A stretch of 64,000 nucleotides of DNA from Massilia sp. PDC64 (GCF_900101265.1 NZ_FMZS01000003.1:248001-312000), one strand, 5' to 3'; positions 35,356 to 44,355 are shown, counted from the first letter of the stretch. Program-made: numbers and translations. Notes: generated by a model from the sequence alone, not told the origin.

Positions 35356-36669
35356 ATGTCCGCACGATCACATTCTGCCTCAAGTGGTACCAGGCGCGGC
35401 GCGAGCCCGGACGCGTGGTGGACGCACGGCGATGCCTTGCGCCGCGTCGTCACAGACCTGCTCGCCGCCGAGCTGGCGCAGCTGCGGCCCGGCCGTCCGC
35501 CGTCGCCCTTGCCGTCGTCCCTGCCGTTGCCGTGGCCGCCCGACACCCGGTTCGTGCGCGACCTGGGCGTCGATTCGCTGGAATTGATGGGCCTGGGTAC
35601 AACCCTGGTCGAGGCCTTGCACCTGCGACGCGGCGGTATCGATGAGCAATTGCTGGCCCGGCAGTGCGTCGGCGACTGGGTCGCGAGTGCGCAGGCAAGC
35701 CTGGAAGCCGGCTTGCGGGCCGGCGCGGATGCCGACGGGCCCGCGCTGACCTTTCGCACGTCGGGCAGCAGCGGCAGTCCGAAGCGTTGCACGCATGCGC
35801 TTGCCGTACTGGAGCAGGAGGTCGCCGCGCTGGCGCTCCTCCTGCCCGGGCGGCGCCGCATCCTGAGTGCCGTGCCCAGTCACCATATCTATGGGTTTCT
35901 GTTCACCGTGCTATTGCCCCATCGGCTCATGGGGACGGTGGACCCCGGCGCGGTCGAGGTGGTCGACCTACGCCAGGCCGCTCCGGGCGCGCTGGCCGGC
36001 CTGGCGCGGCCTGGCGACCTGGTCGTGGCGCACCCGGGGTGGTGGGAAGCGGCCGCACGGGTCGTGCCGGCATTCGACGTGGACGTCGTCGGCGTGACGT
36101 CGACCGCGCCGTGTCCGGACGCGCTCGCCGATACCCTGGCCGCCGCCGGCCTGCGCCTGCTGCAGGTTTATGGCAGCTCGGAAACTGCGGGCATTGGCTG
36201 GCGCGACCGTGCGGGCGTGCCGTTCACCTTGTTCTGCTACTGGACCCGCACGGATGACACCGCTAGCGTCGCACGCACGCTGCCGGACGGGACGACACGC
36301 CCCTATCCGCTGCAGGACCGCCTCGACTGGGCGGACGGAACGCACTTCCTGCCCGGGGGACGCCTCGACGGCGCCGTGCAGGTCGGAGGCATGAACGTGT
36401 TCCCGGCCTACGTGGCGGACGTGCTGGCGCTGCATCCGCAGGTGCGGGAAGCCGCGGTGCGGTTGATGCGGCCCGACGAGGGCCGGCGCCTGAAGGCTTT
36501 CGTCGTGGCCCAGCCCGGCGCCGACGTCGACCAGTTGCGGGCCGGGCTGCCCGGCTGGATCGCCGGGCGGCTGACGGCGCCCGAGCGGCCCGTCGCGTGG
36601 ACGTTCGGCTCCCGTCTGCCGCGCCAGGCCAGCGGCAAGCCGGCGGACTGGATCATCGACGCCGAATGA
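35356..36669 (+). CDS. pcl: 4-coumarate-CoA ligase, PYP-activation type, with N-terminal carrier-like segment, 437 aa
   Basis: An adenylate-forming enzyme of 437 residues. AMP-binding motifs are TSGSSGSPK (135-143) and YGSSETAG (272-279), with VGGMNVFPAYV and the C-terminal catalytic Lys region RQASGKPADW. It is shorter than plant-type 4CL, as is usual for the ligases found beside PYP genes, which activate p-coumarate for attachment to the PYP cysteine. The first 110 residues hold a helical region with RDLGVDSLELMGLGTTLVEA, an acyl-carrier-like phosphopantetheine motif (Ser74). If modified, it could hold the coumaroyl group as a thioester before transfer. It is divergent from pyp, with 168 bp between the start codons. 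Confidence 0.82.
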   Translation: MSARSHSASSGTRRGASPDAWWTHGDALRRVVTDLLAAELAQLRPGRPPSPLPSSLPLPWPPDTRFVRDLGVDSLELMGLGTTLVEALHLRRGGIDEQLLARQCVGDWVASAQASLEAGLRAGADADGPALTFRTSGSSGSPKRCTHALAVLEQEVAALALLLPGRRRILSAVPSHHIYGFLFTVLLPHRLMGTVDPGAVEVVDLRQAAPGALAGLARPGDLVVAHPGWWEAAARVVPAFDVDVVGVTSTAPCPDALADTLAAAGLRLLQVYGSSETAGIGWRDRAGVPFTLFCYWTRTDDTASVARTLPDGTTRPYPLQDRLDWADGTHFLPGGRLDGAVQVGGMNVFPAYVADVLALHPQVREAAVRLMRPDEGRRLKAFVVAQPGADVDQLRAGLPGWIAGRLTAPERPVAWTFGSRLPRQASGKPADWIIDAE

Positions 36670-36795
36670 CGTCACCGCACGCCGGCGGCGCTTGATCCGA
36701 TCGGCTCCGCGGCCGTGTGCGCGGAATCTTGCGGCTTCGTTCCACTCGAACGTCGACGGCAGCCGAGCGGACCGTGCACGCGCAGACCCGAGACC

Positions 36796-37164
36796 ATGAA
36801 CATCCAGATCGAAGCCAAGGACATCGTCCTCATCCTCGTGGGCGTGGCGAGCAGCGTGGTCGCGAGCTATATCTACCGGTATCTGGAAAGCGCCAGTTCC
36901 GCGTCGCAGGCGCTGGAACGCGACCTCGATTCCACCGACCCGGTCGTGCGCGAGCGGGCGGCACGGCATTGCCTGCTGACGGCCGCGAAATTCTTCGTGT
37001 TCGCGAACATCTTCACCGTCGTCTCGGGCGGCGCCTGGATCTTCGGCAACGCCTTGTACGACCTCACGTTGCTGGTGCTGGGGGCGTCGTCGGTGATCGC
37101 CATCCTGCTGCTGTGGGGTGCCTTGCGCTGGCTCGTGCGCGCACAGAAAGGCAATGCCCGCTGA
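36796..37164 (+). CDS. Small membrane protein, 122 aa
   Basis: A 122-residue protein with three hydrophobic helices (about 9-26, 62-82 and 88-112) separated by a charged loop rich in Ala, Glu and Arg (RDLDSTDPVVRERAARH). No family is recognised. It lies 126 bp downstream of pcl on the same strand. The start at 36796 (MNIQIEAKDIVLILV) gives a sensible membrane protein, and upstream in-frame sequence looks non-coding. Confidence 0.6.
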   Translation: MNIQIEAKDIVLILVGVASSVVASYIYRYLESASSASQALERDLDSTDPVVRERAARHCLLTAAKFFVFANIFTVVSGGAWIFGNALYDLTLLVLGASSVIAILLLWGALRWLVRAQKGNAR

Positions 37165-37175
37165 GGCGCGCTGGG

Positions 37176-37640
37176 TCAGGACGCCGCCTGCGTGTCCGCC
37201 ACGACCACCGTCATGTAGGCATCCAGGAATTCCTGTGGCATGCGGCGCGGCCGGCCGCTCGAGAGTTCGATGCACACGAGGTCCCAGCGGCCGCGCAGCA
37301 CCGTCGCGCCGTCCCGTTCGCGCACGAGCTGGAAGCGGCGTTCCATCACGAGCTTGCCATCGCCCGCGACGAGCCACGTGCCGAGCACGAGCGCCTCGCC
37401 GGCAAAGGTCGGCAGCAGGTAATCGTATTCGCCGCGCCGGATCGCCATGGCGCGGTCGAGGCGCCGGTAGTCGTCCAGCGACAGGCCAAGCGCCTCGGAG
37501 TGGGCCCATCCGGCCTGTTCGCACCAGCGGACGTAGACGGCATTGTTGGTGTGGTTCAGCCCGTCGATGTCGGCCGCTTCGGGCACGCGGGGCAGGGTGA
37601 ACGGGTGCGGGTAATCCCAATCCAAGACGAGTCCTTCCAA
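37176..37640 (-). CDS. Acyl-CoA thioesterase (hotdog fold, 4HBT type), 154 aa
   Basis: A 154-residue single-hotdog thioesterase. The family motif appears as DIDGLNHTNNAVYVRWCEQA, with the usual central Asn and Tyr, followed by DYLLPTFAGEALVLGTWLV. It should hydrolyse an acyl-CoA in the cytoplasm, and relatives include 4-hydroxybenzoyl-CoA thioesterases. Its nearness to the coumarate ligase is suggestive (removal of excess coumaroyl-CoA) but there is no operon link: it is on the opposite strand and separated by a membrane-protein gene. Confidence 0.82.
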   Translation of the reverse strand: MEGLVLDWDYPHPFTLPRVPEAADIDGLNHTNNAVYVRWCEQAGWAHSEALGLSLDDYRRLDRAMAIRRGEYDYLLPTFAGEALVLGTWLVAGDGKLVMERRFQLVRERDGATVLRGRWDLVCIELSSGRPRRMPQEFLDAYMTVVVADTQAAS

Positions 37641-37703
37641 TTGCTGCGGGGCCGCCTATTCTACGTCGGCGCACGGGGCCGGTGGTCTTTACGGCGAGCA
37701 TCC

Positions 37704-38570
37704 TCATGTCAACTCCAGCAGCAGCGGCTGGTGGTCGGATCCGGTCGCAGCCGTATCGACGCGGAGCGTGTGCACCCGTGGCGCCAGCGCGGGGCTGACG
37801 CAGGCGTAATCGAAGGTGCCAGGCAGGTCCGCCGTCGTGCCGTGCAGGCCCACGGTCGGCGCATGGGGTTCGCCGGGATGCGCCAGCTCCCAGGCATCGC
37901 GCCACAGGGAAACATCATCGGCGCCGGGGGCCAGCAGGCGCGCGTGGCAGTCCGAACCGGGCGTCGTGTTGAAGTCGCCCGCGAGGACGGCGGCGGCGGG
38001 ATGAGGCAACGGTGCGAACGGGATGCCGCCCGGACCGTCGGGCGGCGCGGCCGGTGCGCGGGAGACTGCCGCGTGCGCGAGCGCTTCCGCCTGGAGCTCG
38101 CGCAGGCGCTCGACCTGGGCCATGCGTTGCCGCGTCGAAAAATACTCGAGGTGGACGTTCAGCACGCGCAGCATGCCGTCCGGCGTGGCGACGATGGTGT
38201 CGAGTGCCGCGCGGGGCATCGTCGGTACGCCGGGATCGGGCGGCCAGGGGAGGGCGTGGCGGCGCACGTGGACCATGGCGCCGCGCGCGAACGTCATGCA
38301 ACCGAGGCGGCGCGGGGACCCGTCCGCGTTGCGCGTGTCGAGGGCAAACGCGGACGCGGCGTGCAGATGGTCGAGGCGCCGCGCCAGGCCGGCGAACTGG
38401 TCGCCGATCGGCCTGCCGTCGCGCGCGGGCAGGCCGCAGCCGACTTCCTGGAGCAGCAGGATGTCGAAACGGGCACCGAGTGCCAGCACACGGTCGACGA
38501 CGCGGTCGAGGTCGGCCCCGTCGTCCGGCGTACGGGCGCATTGGATGTTCCAGGTGATGAGTGTGAGCAT
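37704..38570 (-). CDS. Endonuclease/exonuclease/phosphatase family protein, 288 aa
   Basis: A 288-residue metal-dependent phosphodiesterase fold. Motifs are TWNIQCAR near the start, the catalytic Glu in LLLQEVGCG, LRVLNVHLEYFS, AGDFNTTPGS and the terminal SDHQPLLLEL. There is no signal peptide. Substrates in the superfamily range from DNA to inositol phosphates and lipids, so no specific role is given. The order of motifs and length are typical. Confidence 0.85.
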   Translation of the reverse strand: MLTLITWNIQCARTPDDGADLDRVVDRVLALGARFDILLLQEVGCGLPARDGRPIGDQFAGLARRLDHLHAASAFALDTRNADGSPRRLGCMTFARGAMVHVRRHALPWPPDPGVPTMPRAALDTIVATPDGMLRVLNVHLEYFSTRQRMAQVERLRELQAEALAHAAVSRAPAAPPDGPGGIPFAPLPHPAAAVLAGDFNTTPGSDCHARLLAPGADDVSLWRDAWELAHPGEPHAPTVGLHGTTADLPGTFDYACVSPALAPRVHTLRVDTAATGSDHQPLLLELT

Positions 38571-38691
38571 GGCGGTCCTTTCGAGACCGTCAGGCTAGCG
38601 CGGCACCGATGCCGCGGACTGATGCAGCTCAGGCGTGCGCGGCGAACTGCCGGACTGGCGTACGGTCTATGCAAATGATGGAGGCACGACG

Positions 38692-39081
38692 ATGTACACG
38701 ATGATTCTTTTGTTGTACCTGCAGCAGGGCCTGGACGTGACGCTGGACCAGGCCAACCTGCGGGGGCAGTACCTGAAGCAGGGCGAGTGCGAAACGGCGG
38801 CACGCAGGTTGCGTGGGCCGGTGCCCATTCCCCGCAATTACTCGGCGGCCTGGCAGGACGTCATGTGCATCAAGGTGAACAACAACGTCCGGGTCAATGA
38901 AATGAAGCCGATCGACCTGTCGAAGGCGCTGCAGGCATACGCGCCCCTGCATTGCCAGGCCGAGGGGGCATGGGAAAGGATGGCCGAGCTGTGCCGTGCG
39001 CCGGAACAGCCGGGCAACGAGGAGGAAGGAGGTGGCGGCGGGAGTACTGGCGACAAACCGGCCAGGTCGGCAAGGCGCTAG
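38692..39081 (+). CDS. Hypothetical protein, 129 aa
   Basis: A 129-residue protein beginning MYTMILLLYLQQGLDVTLDQ. The hydrophobic start could be a short membrane anchor. The middle has three Cys (GECETAARRL, VMCIKVNNN, PLHCQAEGAW) and the tail is Gly/Glu rich and disordered. A strong ribosome site (TGGAGG) precedes the ATG at 38692. No family is recognised. Confidence 0.55.
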   Translation: MYTMILLLYLQQGLDVTLDQANLRGQYLKQGECETAARRLRGPVPIPRNYSAAWQDVMCIKVNNNVRVNEMKPIDLSKALQAYAPLHCQAEGAWERMAELCRAPEQPGNEEEGGGGGSTGDKPARSARR

Positions 39082-39097
39082 CGCGGCGCGGCACCGT

Positions 39098-39955
39098 TCA
39101 GGGATCCTGGTTCCACACGACGCCCTTGGGGCAGTCGGTCGCGCCGGCGGCGCCCGCGCCCCCCGCGGTGATCGAGCCGGTGCCTGGCATCCCGGCCAGC
39201 GGCATGCCGACGCCGCCGGCCCGGCGGCAGCGGTACCGGTTGCCCTGGCGGAAGCGGTAGATGACCACGCCGTCCGGCGACGTGTATGTGTCGGACTGCA
39301 AGGTCAGCGAACGGTCGATGTAGGCGGACTCGAGGCCGCGCTGGAAGCGCGCCGCCGGGGTATCCGCTTCGGTCGGCACCCCCGGTTTGCCCTTGCGAAG
39401 TTCGCGGTCGATGCGGCCGGCCTGCTGCCGCGCCAGGCCGGCCACGAGGCCGCCTCGTGCGGATGACGCGCCGGCCGGCGTCCGCGCGAGCGCGCGCGCA
39501 TCCGCGGCCGGGTCGAGCGCCTGTGCCGTCTCGACGGGATTGGATGCGGGAGCCGGGTCCGGTGCCGGTGGCGTGGTCGCAGGTGCGGCAGGGGCATGCG
39601 GATCTTGCCGGGTTGTGCGTTCCGATGTGCGCCCTGGCATGCGTTCAGCCGTGGCCTGCCCGTCGTCGTCATCACGGCGCACGGGTTCGGGCTGCGGAGA
39701 AGGCACGGTAATGGCAGGCGCGGCCGGCATGGACGGTGCGGGCAGCGGCAGCATCGCCGCGTCCGCCGGCGGCCGTCCGGCCTGGCTGCGATCGGGTTGA
39801 AGGAGGATCGTCACGACCCGGGGCGGGCGGACGGGGAGGAGGCGCCGTTCCTGCGTCCACAGGAACAGCGCCAGCACGTGGACGGCGCACGTGAACGCCA
39901 GCACGCCGCGGCGGCGCGCGTCGGGCGTGGCGTGCGGACGTGTGCCGTCCCACAT
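39098..39955 (-). CDS. Membrane-anchored Pro/Ala-rich protein, 285 aa
   Basis: A 285-residue protein with one N-terminal membrane helix (about 17-34, RRGVLAFTCAVHVLALFLW) followed by a long Pro/Ala-rich linker (about 40-170) and a compact C-terminal part with three Cys-containing turns. The layout resembles TonB or TolA-like periplasm-spanning proteins, but the C-terminal domain is not a TonB domain. The ATG comes two bases after the aminopeptidase stop codon, so it is co-expressed with pepN. Function unknown. Confidence 0.65.
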   Translation of the reverse strand: MWDGTRPHATPDARRRGVLAFTCAVHVLALFLWTQERRLLPVRPPRVVTILLQPDRSQAGRPPADAAMLPLPAPSMPAAPAITVPSPQPEPVRRDDDDGQATAERMPGRTSERTTRQDPHAPAAPATTPPAPDPAPASNPVETAQALDPAADARALARTPAGASSARGGLVAGLARQQAGRIDRELRKGKPGVPTEADTPAARFQRGLESAYIDRSLTLQSDTYTSPDGVVIYRFRQGNRYRCRRAGGVGMPLAGMPGTGSITAGGAGAAGATDCPKGVVWNQDP

Positions 39956-39957
39956 GC

Positions 39958-42609
39958 TCAGTGCGCCGTCATGGCCTGCTTGATGGTAACGCAGCGCTGG
40001 TCGTTCTCCACCGCGTCGAGCAGGGCGCGGCGGGTGCCGGTGGACAGGTCCTTGCCGGCGTCCACGGCCGCCTGCAGGCGCTTGACGCTGGCGGGCGTGC
40101 AGCCGGCCGGGATCAGTGCCGGACCATAGGCGCGCATGTAGACGGGGCCGGCCGTCTTGTCGAGCTGCGGCAGGCGTGCAAGACGCGCGCTCGCCGTCTG
40201 GTCGCCCAGGCCGTGCTGCTCGGCGGGGTACAGGTGCTCCATCGCCGTGCGGACCTTCGAGAACGGCAGCTTCGTCTGCAGGTCGTGGACGGTGCCCAGC
40301 CATTCGGTCTTGACGGCCGGGTCGGGGCGGCTGACGACGGCCGTCAGGGCGGCGGCCTGGCCCGCGTCCGACTTGTCGCGCGCCTGCTCGGCCTCGACGA
40401 GGGCGGCGGCGCCCGGGTAGTTGTAGCGGTTCAGGCGGCCGATGATGGTCCAGCGCAGGTCCTGGTTGATGGCGAGGCCGTCGACCTGTTCCTTGCCGTC
40501 GAGGATGGCGGCGAGGCGGTGCAGAGCGTCCGGCGAGCTGGCCACGGCGATATAGGTGTCGAACCAGCGGCGCTGGAAGTTGTCGTCGCCCTTGTTCGCG
40601 AGGGTGCTGGTCCAGGCCATGTCTTCCAGCTGGCGCGTGACCGCCTGGGCGTAAGGGGCCTGCGGATCCATCAGGTCGAGGTAGCGCTTCGCGCCGAGGA
40701 CCTTGCCGATCACGTCGCCGAGCAGCGTGTAGTCTTTTTCCTGCGGTGCATTGTTGAGTGCGGTGGACAGGAAGTCGTTGAGCGGGAGCTTGCCGTCGCG
40801 GACGCCGTCCCACAGGCTTTGCCACAGCATGGCGCGCAGCAGCGGGTCGGCGACGGCCGCCAGGTGGCTGCGCGCGCTGTCGAACGAGCGCGGATCGAGC
40901 TGGACCTTCACGAAGCCCCAGTCGCCGTAGTTCGGGTAGACGAGGTCCGGGCACGCGGCGCCGTTCATGGCCGGAACGGGTGTCTTCGCGCCCTTGTATG
41001 TGACGGCGACGTTGCGCTCGAGCTTGTAGTCCTTGCCGTCCAGGCGGAACGCGGCGACCTGTACGCGCTGCTCGCGCAGCGTCGGCAAGGCCTTGCTCTG
41101 CGGGGTTTGCGTGAGCGTGAAGCCGGCGATCTTGCCGGCCTTGCACGTGTAGTTGGCGGCGATCGTGTTGACACCAGGCTGGTACAGCCATTCCTTCGTC
41201 CAGCCCGTCAGGTCGCGGCCGGCGGCCTCGCCGAGGCTGCCGATGAAGTCGTCCAGTTTCGCGTTGCGGTACTGGTATTTGACGAGGTAGTTGTGCACGC
41301 CCTTGCGGAACACGTCGGCCCCCAGCAGGTGGCGCAGCTGCATCAGCGTGGAGGCGCCTTTCGAGTATGTGATGTTGTCGATGTTGTCGAACGCGTTCTG
41401 CGTCGACGGCACCGGGACTTCGATCGGGTGCGTCGTCGTGCGCTGGTCCTGCGCGTAGGCGCGCTGCTTGCCTTCCGAGTAGAAGGCACGCCACGCGTCC
41501 TTGAATTCCGTGGCCTCGGCCGTCGCCAAGGTGCCCATGAACGACGCGAAGCTCTCGTTCAGCCACAGGCCGTTCCACCACTGCATGGTGACGAGGTCGC
41601 CGAACCACTGGTGCGCCATCTCGTGCATGATGACGTAGGCGAGGCGCGCGCGCTGTTCCGCCGTCATGTCGGCCTTGTACATGAAGCCGCGCTCGGCGAA
41701 CGTGATCGCGGCCGCATTTTCCATCGCGCCGTACAGGAAGTCCGGCACGAGCACCTGGTCGTATTTCTCGAACTGGTAGGGGATGCCGAAGTAATCGTCG
41801 AAGAACGCGAGGCCGGCCTTCGTGTACTTGAACCATTCGGCCGGCTTGATCTGCGCGGCGACCGACTGGCGCGCGAACAGGCGCATCGGGTATTTGCCGC
41901 TCGTGTCTTCCCACATCTTGTAGGGACCGGCGTGCATCGAGAAATTGTACGGGCTCAGTTTCTTGGTCTTCGCGAACGTCCAGCGGCGCAGGTCGCCGGC
42001 CGGGGCGACGTTCGTCTCGCGCGTCGTCGAAATCACCTGCCAGTCCGCCGGGACGCTCGCGGTTACCTGGTACGTCGCTTTCAGGTCGGGCTGGTCGAAC
42101 ACGGCGAACATCTGGTGCGCGGCGGCCGGTTCGAAATGCGAATACGTGTAGACGCGGCCGTCGACGGGGTCGACCATGCGGTGCAGGCCCTCGCCGTTCG
42201 TGCTGTGCGGGCGCTCGTACGCGACGACGACCGTGTTGCGGCCACGGGCGAGGTCGGCGGCGGGAAGCGTGATGAACCAGCCGTTGTAGCGCGGCGCGAC
42301 AGCCTTGCCGTTGACGGTCAGCGATTTGATCGTGGCCTTGTCGAGATCGACGGTGAGCGGGCTGTCCGCATCCTTCAGGTCGAAGGTCAGGGTCGTCGTG
42401 CCGCTGAACGTTTCCTTGCCGGTGAGCGTGAAGTCGAGCAGGTAGTCGACGTTGGACACGCGCGCCGAGCGGGCGGCGGCGTCAATCTGCGACAGGTAGG
42501 CATTCTCGGCACGCGCCGGCGTGGTTGCGGCGTGGACGACAGGGGTAGCGGCAAACGCCAGCGCGGTGGCGACGGCGAGCGGCATCAGGCGGGGTAGGCA
42601 GGTCTTCAC
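39958..42609 (-). CDS. pepN: M1 family aminopeptidase, exported, 883 aa
   Basis: A zinc aminopeptidase of the M1 family. It has a signal peptide (cleavage near VVHA-ATT), the substrate-binding GAMEN motif (YGAMENAAAITF), and the zinc site HEMAHQWFGDLVTMQWWN with the distal Glu in LWLNESFASFMG. The C-terminal half has the ERAP1-like helical domain. The length fits exported M1 enzymes. It removes N-terminal residues from peptides in the periplasm. The symbol pepN is used in the family sense; cytoplasmic PepN lacks the signal peptide. Confidence 0.92.
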   Translation of the reverse strand: MKTCLPRLMPLAVATALAFAATPVVHAATTPARAENAYLSQIDAAARSARVSNVDYLLDFTLTGKETFSGTTTLTFDLKDADSPLTVDLDKATIKSLTVNGKAVAPRYNGWFITLPAADLARGRNTVVVAYERPHSTNGEGLHRMVDPVDGRVYTYSHFEPAAAHQMFAVFDQPDLKATYQVTASVPADWQVISTTRETNVAPAGDLRRWTFAKTKKLSPYNFSMHAGPYKMWEDTSGKYPMRLFARQSVAAQIKPAEWFKYTKAGLAFFDDYFGIPYQFEKYDQVLVPDFLYGAMENAAAITFAERGFMYKADMTAEQRARLAYVIMHEMAHQWFGDLVTMQWWNGLWLNESFASFMGTLATAEATEFKDAWRAFYSEGKQRAYAQDQRTTTHPIEVPVPSTQNAFDNIDNITYSKGASTLMQLRHLLGADVFRKGVHNYLVKYQYRNAKLDDFIGSLGEAAGRDLTGWTKEWLYQPGVNTIAANYTCKAGKIAGFTLTQTPQSKALPTLREQRVQVAAFRLDGKDYKLERNVAVTYKGAKTPVPAMNGAACPDLVYPNYGDWGFVKVQLDPRSFDSARSHLAAVADPLLRAMLWQSLWDGVRDGKLPLNDFLSTALNNAPQEKDYTLLGDVIGKVLGAKRYLDLMDPQAPYAQAVTRQLEDMAWTSTLANKGDDNFQRRWFDTYIAVASSPDALHRLAAILDGKEQVDGLAINQDLRWTIIGRLNRYNYPGAAALVEAEQARDKSDAGQAAALTAVVSRPDPAVKTEWLGTVHDLQTKLPFSKVRTAMEHLYPAEQHGLGDQTASARLARLPQLDKTAGPVYMRAYGPALIPAGCTPASVKRLQAAVDAGKDLSTGTRRALLDAVENDQRCVTIKQAMTAH

Positions 42610-42765
42610 GGGACTCCTTGCGAGGCTGAACGAAGCCGCGGCTTGTGACCACGGCCGGTAGGAATCTCACAAGAATATCATGTCAGCAATAGTATTCGTA
42701 TCGGTGACGCCTGCGAACGAAGGTTTTTTTACCGGGATATATGAATGGGAAAGGAGGGAAATGCT

Positions 42766-42787
42766 CGGACGGGCAGGCACCCGTCCG
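42766..42787 (-). terminator. Hairpin downstream of the Old Yellow Enzyme gene
   Basis: A perfect 8-bp stem (42766-42773 with 42780-42787) and a 6-nt loop, 15 bp after the stop of the minus-strand gene. There is no immediate T-run on the minus strand, so it is a weak terminator or a Rho-dependent pause. Confidence 0.4.
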
Positions 42788-42801
42788 GGCATGGCGCGAC
42801 A

Positions 42802-43866
42802 TCAGCCGTTGGCCTGCAGGGCCGGATAGTCCGTATAGCCTTCGGCCGTCGGCGCGTAGAACTTGTCCGGGCGCGGCGCGTTCAGCGGCGCATTGCGCTT
42901 CAGGCGCTCCGGCAGGTCCGGGTTCGCGATGAACCATTGACCGAAGGCGACGGCATCCGCGTCACCGCTCGTCAGCAGCTGTTCCGCGCTTTCCTTCGTC
43001 AGTTTTTCGTTGGCGATGTAGACGCCGCCGAAGATCTTTTTCAGCTGCGGACCGAGGCGGTCTTCGCCGATCGCTTCGCGGGCGCAGATGAATGCGATGC
43101 CGCGCTTGCCCAGCTCGCGTGCCACGTAGCCGAAGGTCTCCAGCGGCGAGGAATCGCCCATGTCGTGGGCGTCGCGGCGCGGTGCCAGGTGCATGCCGAC
43201 GCGGTCGGCGCCCCAGACGTCGATGCACGCGTCCGTCACTTCCAGCATCAGGCGGGCACGGTTCTCGATCGGGCCGCCGTAGGCGTCCGTGCGCTGGTTG
43301 GTGCTGTCTTGCAGGAACTGGTCGAGCAGATAGCCGTTGGCGCCGTGGATCTCGACGCCGTCGAAGCCGGCCTTCTTCGCGTTCTCCGCACCCTTGCGGT
43401 AGGCGGCGACGATGGCCGGGATTTCCTCGAGCGTCAGTGCGCGCGGGGGGACGTACGGCTTCACGGGACGCACGAGGCTGACGTGGCCCTTCGGCTGGAT
43501 GGCCGACGGTGCGACCGGCAGCTCGCCGTTCAGGAAGATCGGATCGGAGATGCGTCCCACGTGCCACAACTGCAGGAAGATGCGGCCGCCCGCGGCGTGC
43601 ACGGCGGCGGTGACCTGCTTCCAGCCTTCGACCTGTTCGTCGGACCAGATGCCCGGGGTGTCGGCATAGCCCACGCCCATCGGGGTCACCGAGGTCGCTT
43701 CCGACAGGATCAGACCGGCCGAGGCACGCTGTACGTAGTATTCGGCCATCAGGGCATTCGGCACGCGGCCCTCGCCCACGGCGCGCGAGCGGGTCAGCGG
43801 CGCCATGATGATACGGTTCGGCAGCTCGAGGCTGCCGACCTTGATCGGGTCAAACAAAGTCGTCAT
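42802..43866 (-). CDS. nemA: Alkene reductase, Old Yellow Enzyme family (NemA-like), 354 aa
   Basis: A 354-residue FMN-dependent ene-reductase. Motifs are MAPLTRSRA near the start, LQLWHVGR (substrate-binding region), GVEIHGANGYLLDQFLQ and NQRTDAYGG. The order and length match NemA and related N-ethylmaleimide or xenobiotic reductases. It reduces activated C=C bonds and nitro compounds with NADPH. The start at 43866 gives MTTLFDPIKVGSLELPNR, the standard N-terminus. Confidence 0.9.
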   Translation of the reverse strand: MTTLFDPIKVGSLELPNRIIMAPLTRSRAVGEGRVPNALMAEYYVQRASAGLILSEATSVTPMGVGYADTPGIWSDEQVEGWKQVTAAVHAAGGRIFLQLWHVGRISDPIFLNGELPVAPSAIQPKGHVSLVRPVKPYVPPRALTLEEIPAIVAAYRKGAENAKKAGFDGVEIHGANGYLLDQFLQDSTNQRTDAYGGPIENRARLMLEVTDACIDVWGADRVGMHLAPRRDAHDMGDSSPLETFGYVARELGKRGIAFICAREAIGEDRLGPQLKKIFGGVYIANEKLTKESAEQLLTSGDADAVAFGQWFIANPDLPERLKRNAPLNAPRPDKFYAPTAEGYTDYPALQANG

Positions 43867-44029
43867 CGGTACTCCTGTTTCGTTGATCCGCCGCGTCCTG
43901 CGGCGAAGAGAGGGCATCTTAAAGCAGGGACGGAAATCCTGCTGAGGACGCCTCGATTTCGCCGCTCCGGGATGGCTTCGACGGGCCGGTGCTATACTGG
44001 CGGGTTTTTCCATCGAGCAGGAGCAATCG

Positions 44030-44350
44030 ATGAGCTGGATCTACCTGGCCGTGGCCGGCCTGCTGGAAGTCGCGTGGGCGGTCGGTCTCAAATACACGGC
44101 GGGCTTCACGCGCCTGTGGCCGTCCGTGTTCACGCTGGGCACGATGGCGGGCAGCGTCGGCATGCTCGGCCTCGCGCTGCGGACTTTGCCGCTCGGTACG
44201 GCCTACGCGGTCTGGACGGGAATCGGCACGATCGGTACGGCGGTGGCCGGGATGGTGCTGCTGGGCGAGCCGGCCGGCGCGTTGCGCCTGCTGTCGATCG
44301 GCCTCATCGCCGCCGGCATCGTGGGGCTCAAGCTGCTCACGCCTGCCTGA
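44030..44350 (+). CDS. sugE: SMR family guanidinium exporter (SugE/Gdx-like), 106 aa
   Basis: A 106-residue four-helix small multidrug resistance protein. [20 protein letters not shown] has the membrane-embedded Glu14 (in LLEVAWA), and [14 protein letters not shown] is the hallmark of the SugE/Gdx subgroup, which exports guanidinium and small quaternary ammonium ions. AGGAGCAATCG precedes the ATG. A TATACT -10 element is seen at 43993-43998. No clear guanidine riboswitch is visible upstream. Confidence 0.88.
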   Translation: MSWIYLAVAGLLEVAWAVGLKYTAGFTRLWPSVFTLGTMAGSVGMLGLALRTLPLGTAYAVWTGIGTIGTAVAGMVLLGEPAGALRLLSIGLIAAGIVGLKLLTPA

Positions 44351-44355
44351 AGCCG

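Noticed and set aside
36670-37640. A tyrosine ammonia-lyase expected beside pyp and pcl
   Set aside because: Neighbouring genes are a small membrane protein and a thioesterase; no lyase with the ASG-derived cofactor motif is visible anywhere in the window.
39956-41914. A very long minus-strand frame extending the Pro-rich protein upstream
   Set aside because: The upstream 650 residues are antiparallel-phase shadow of the aminopeptidase; the real start is the ATG at 39955 right after the pepN stop.
43920-44029. Possible guanidine riboswitch upstream of sugE
   Set aside because: ACG-containing small stems exist, but the two-hairpin ACGR layout is not matched, and the likely -10 (43993-43998) puts the start of transcription downstream of them.
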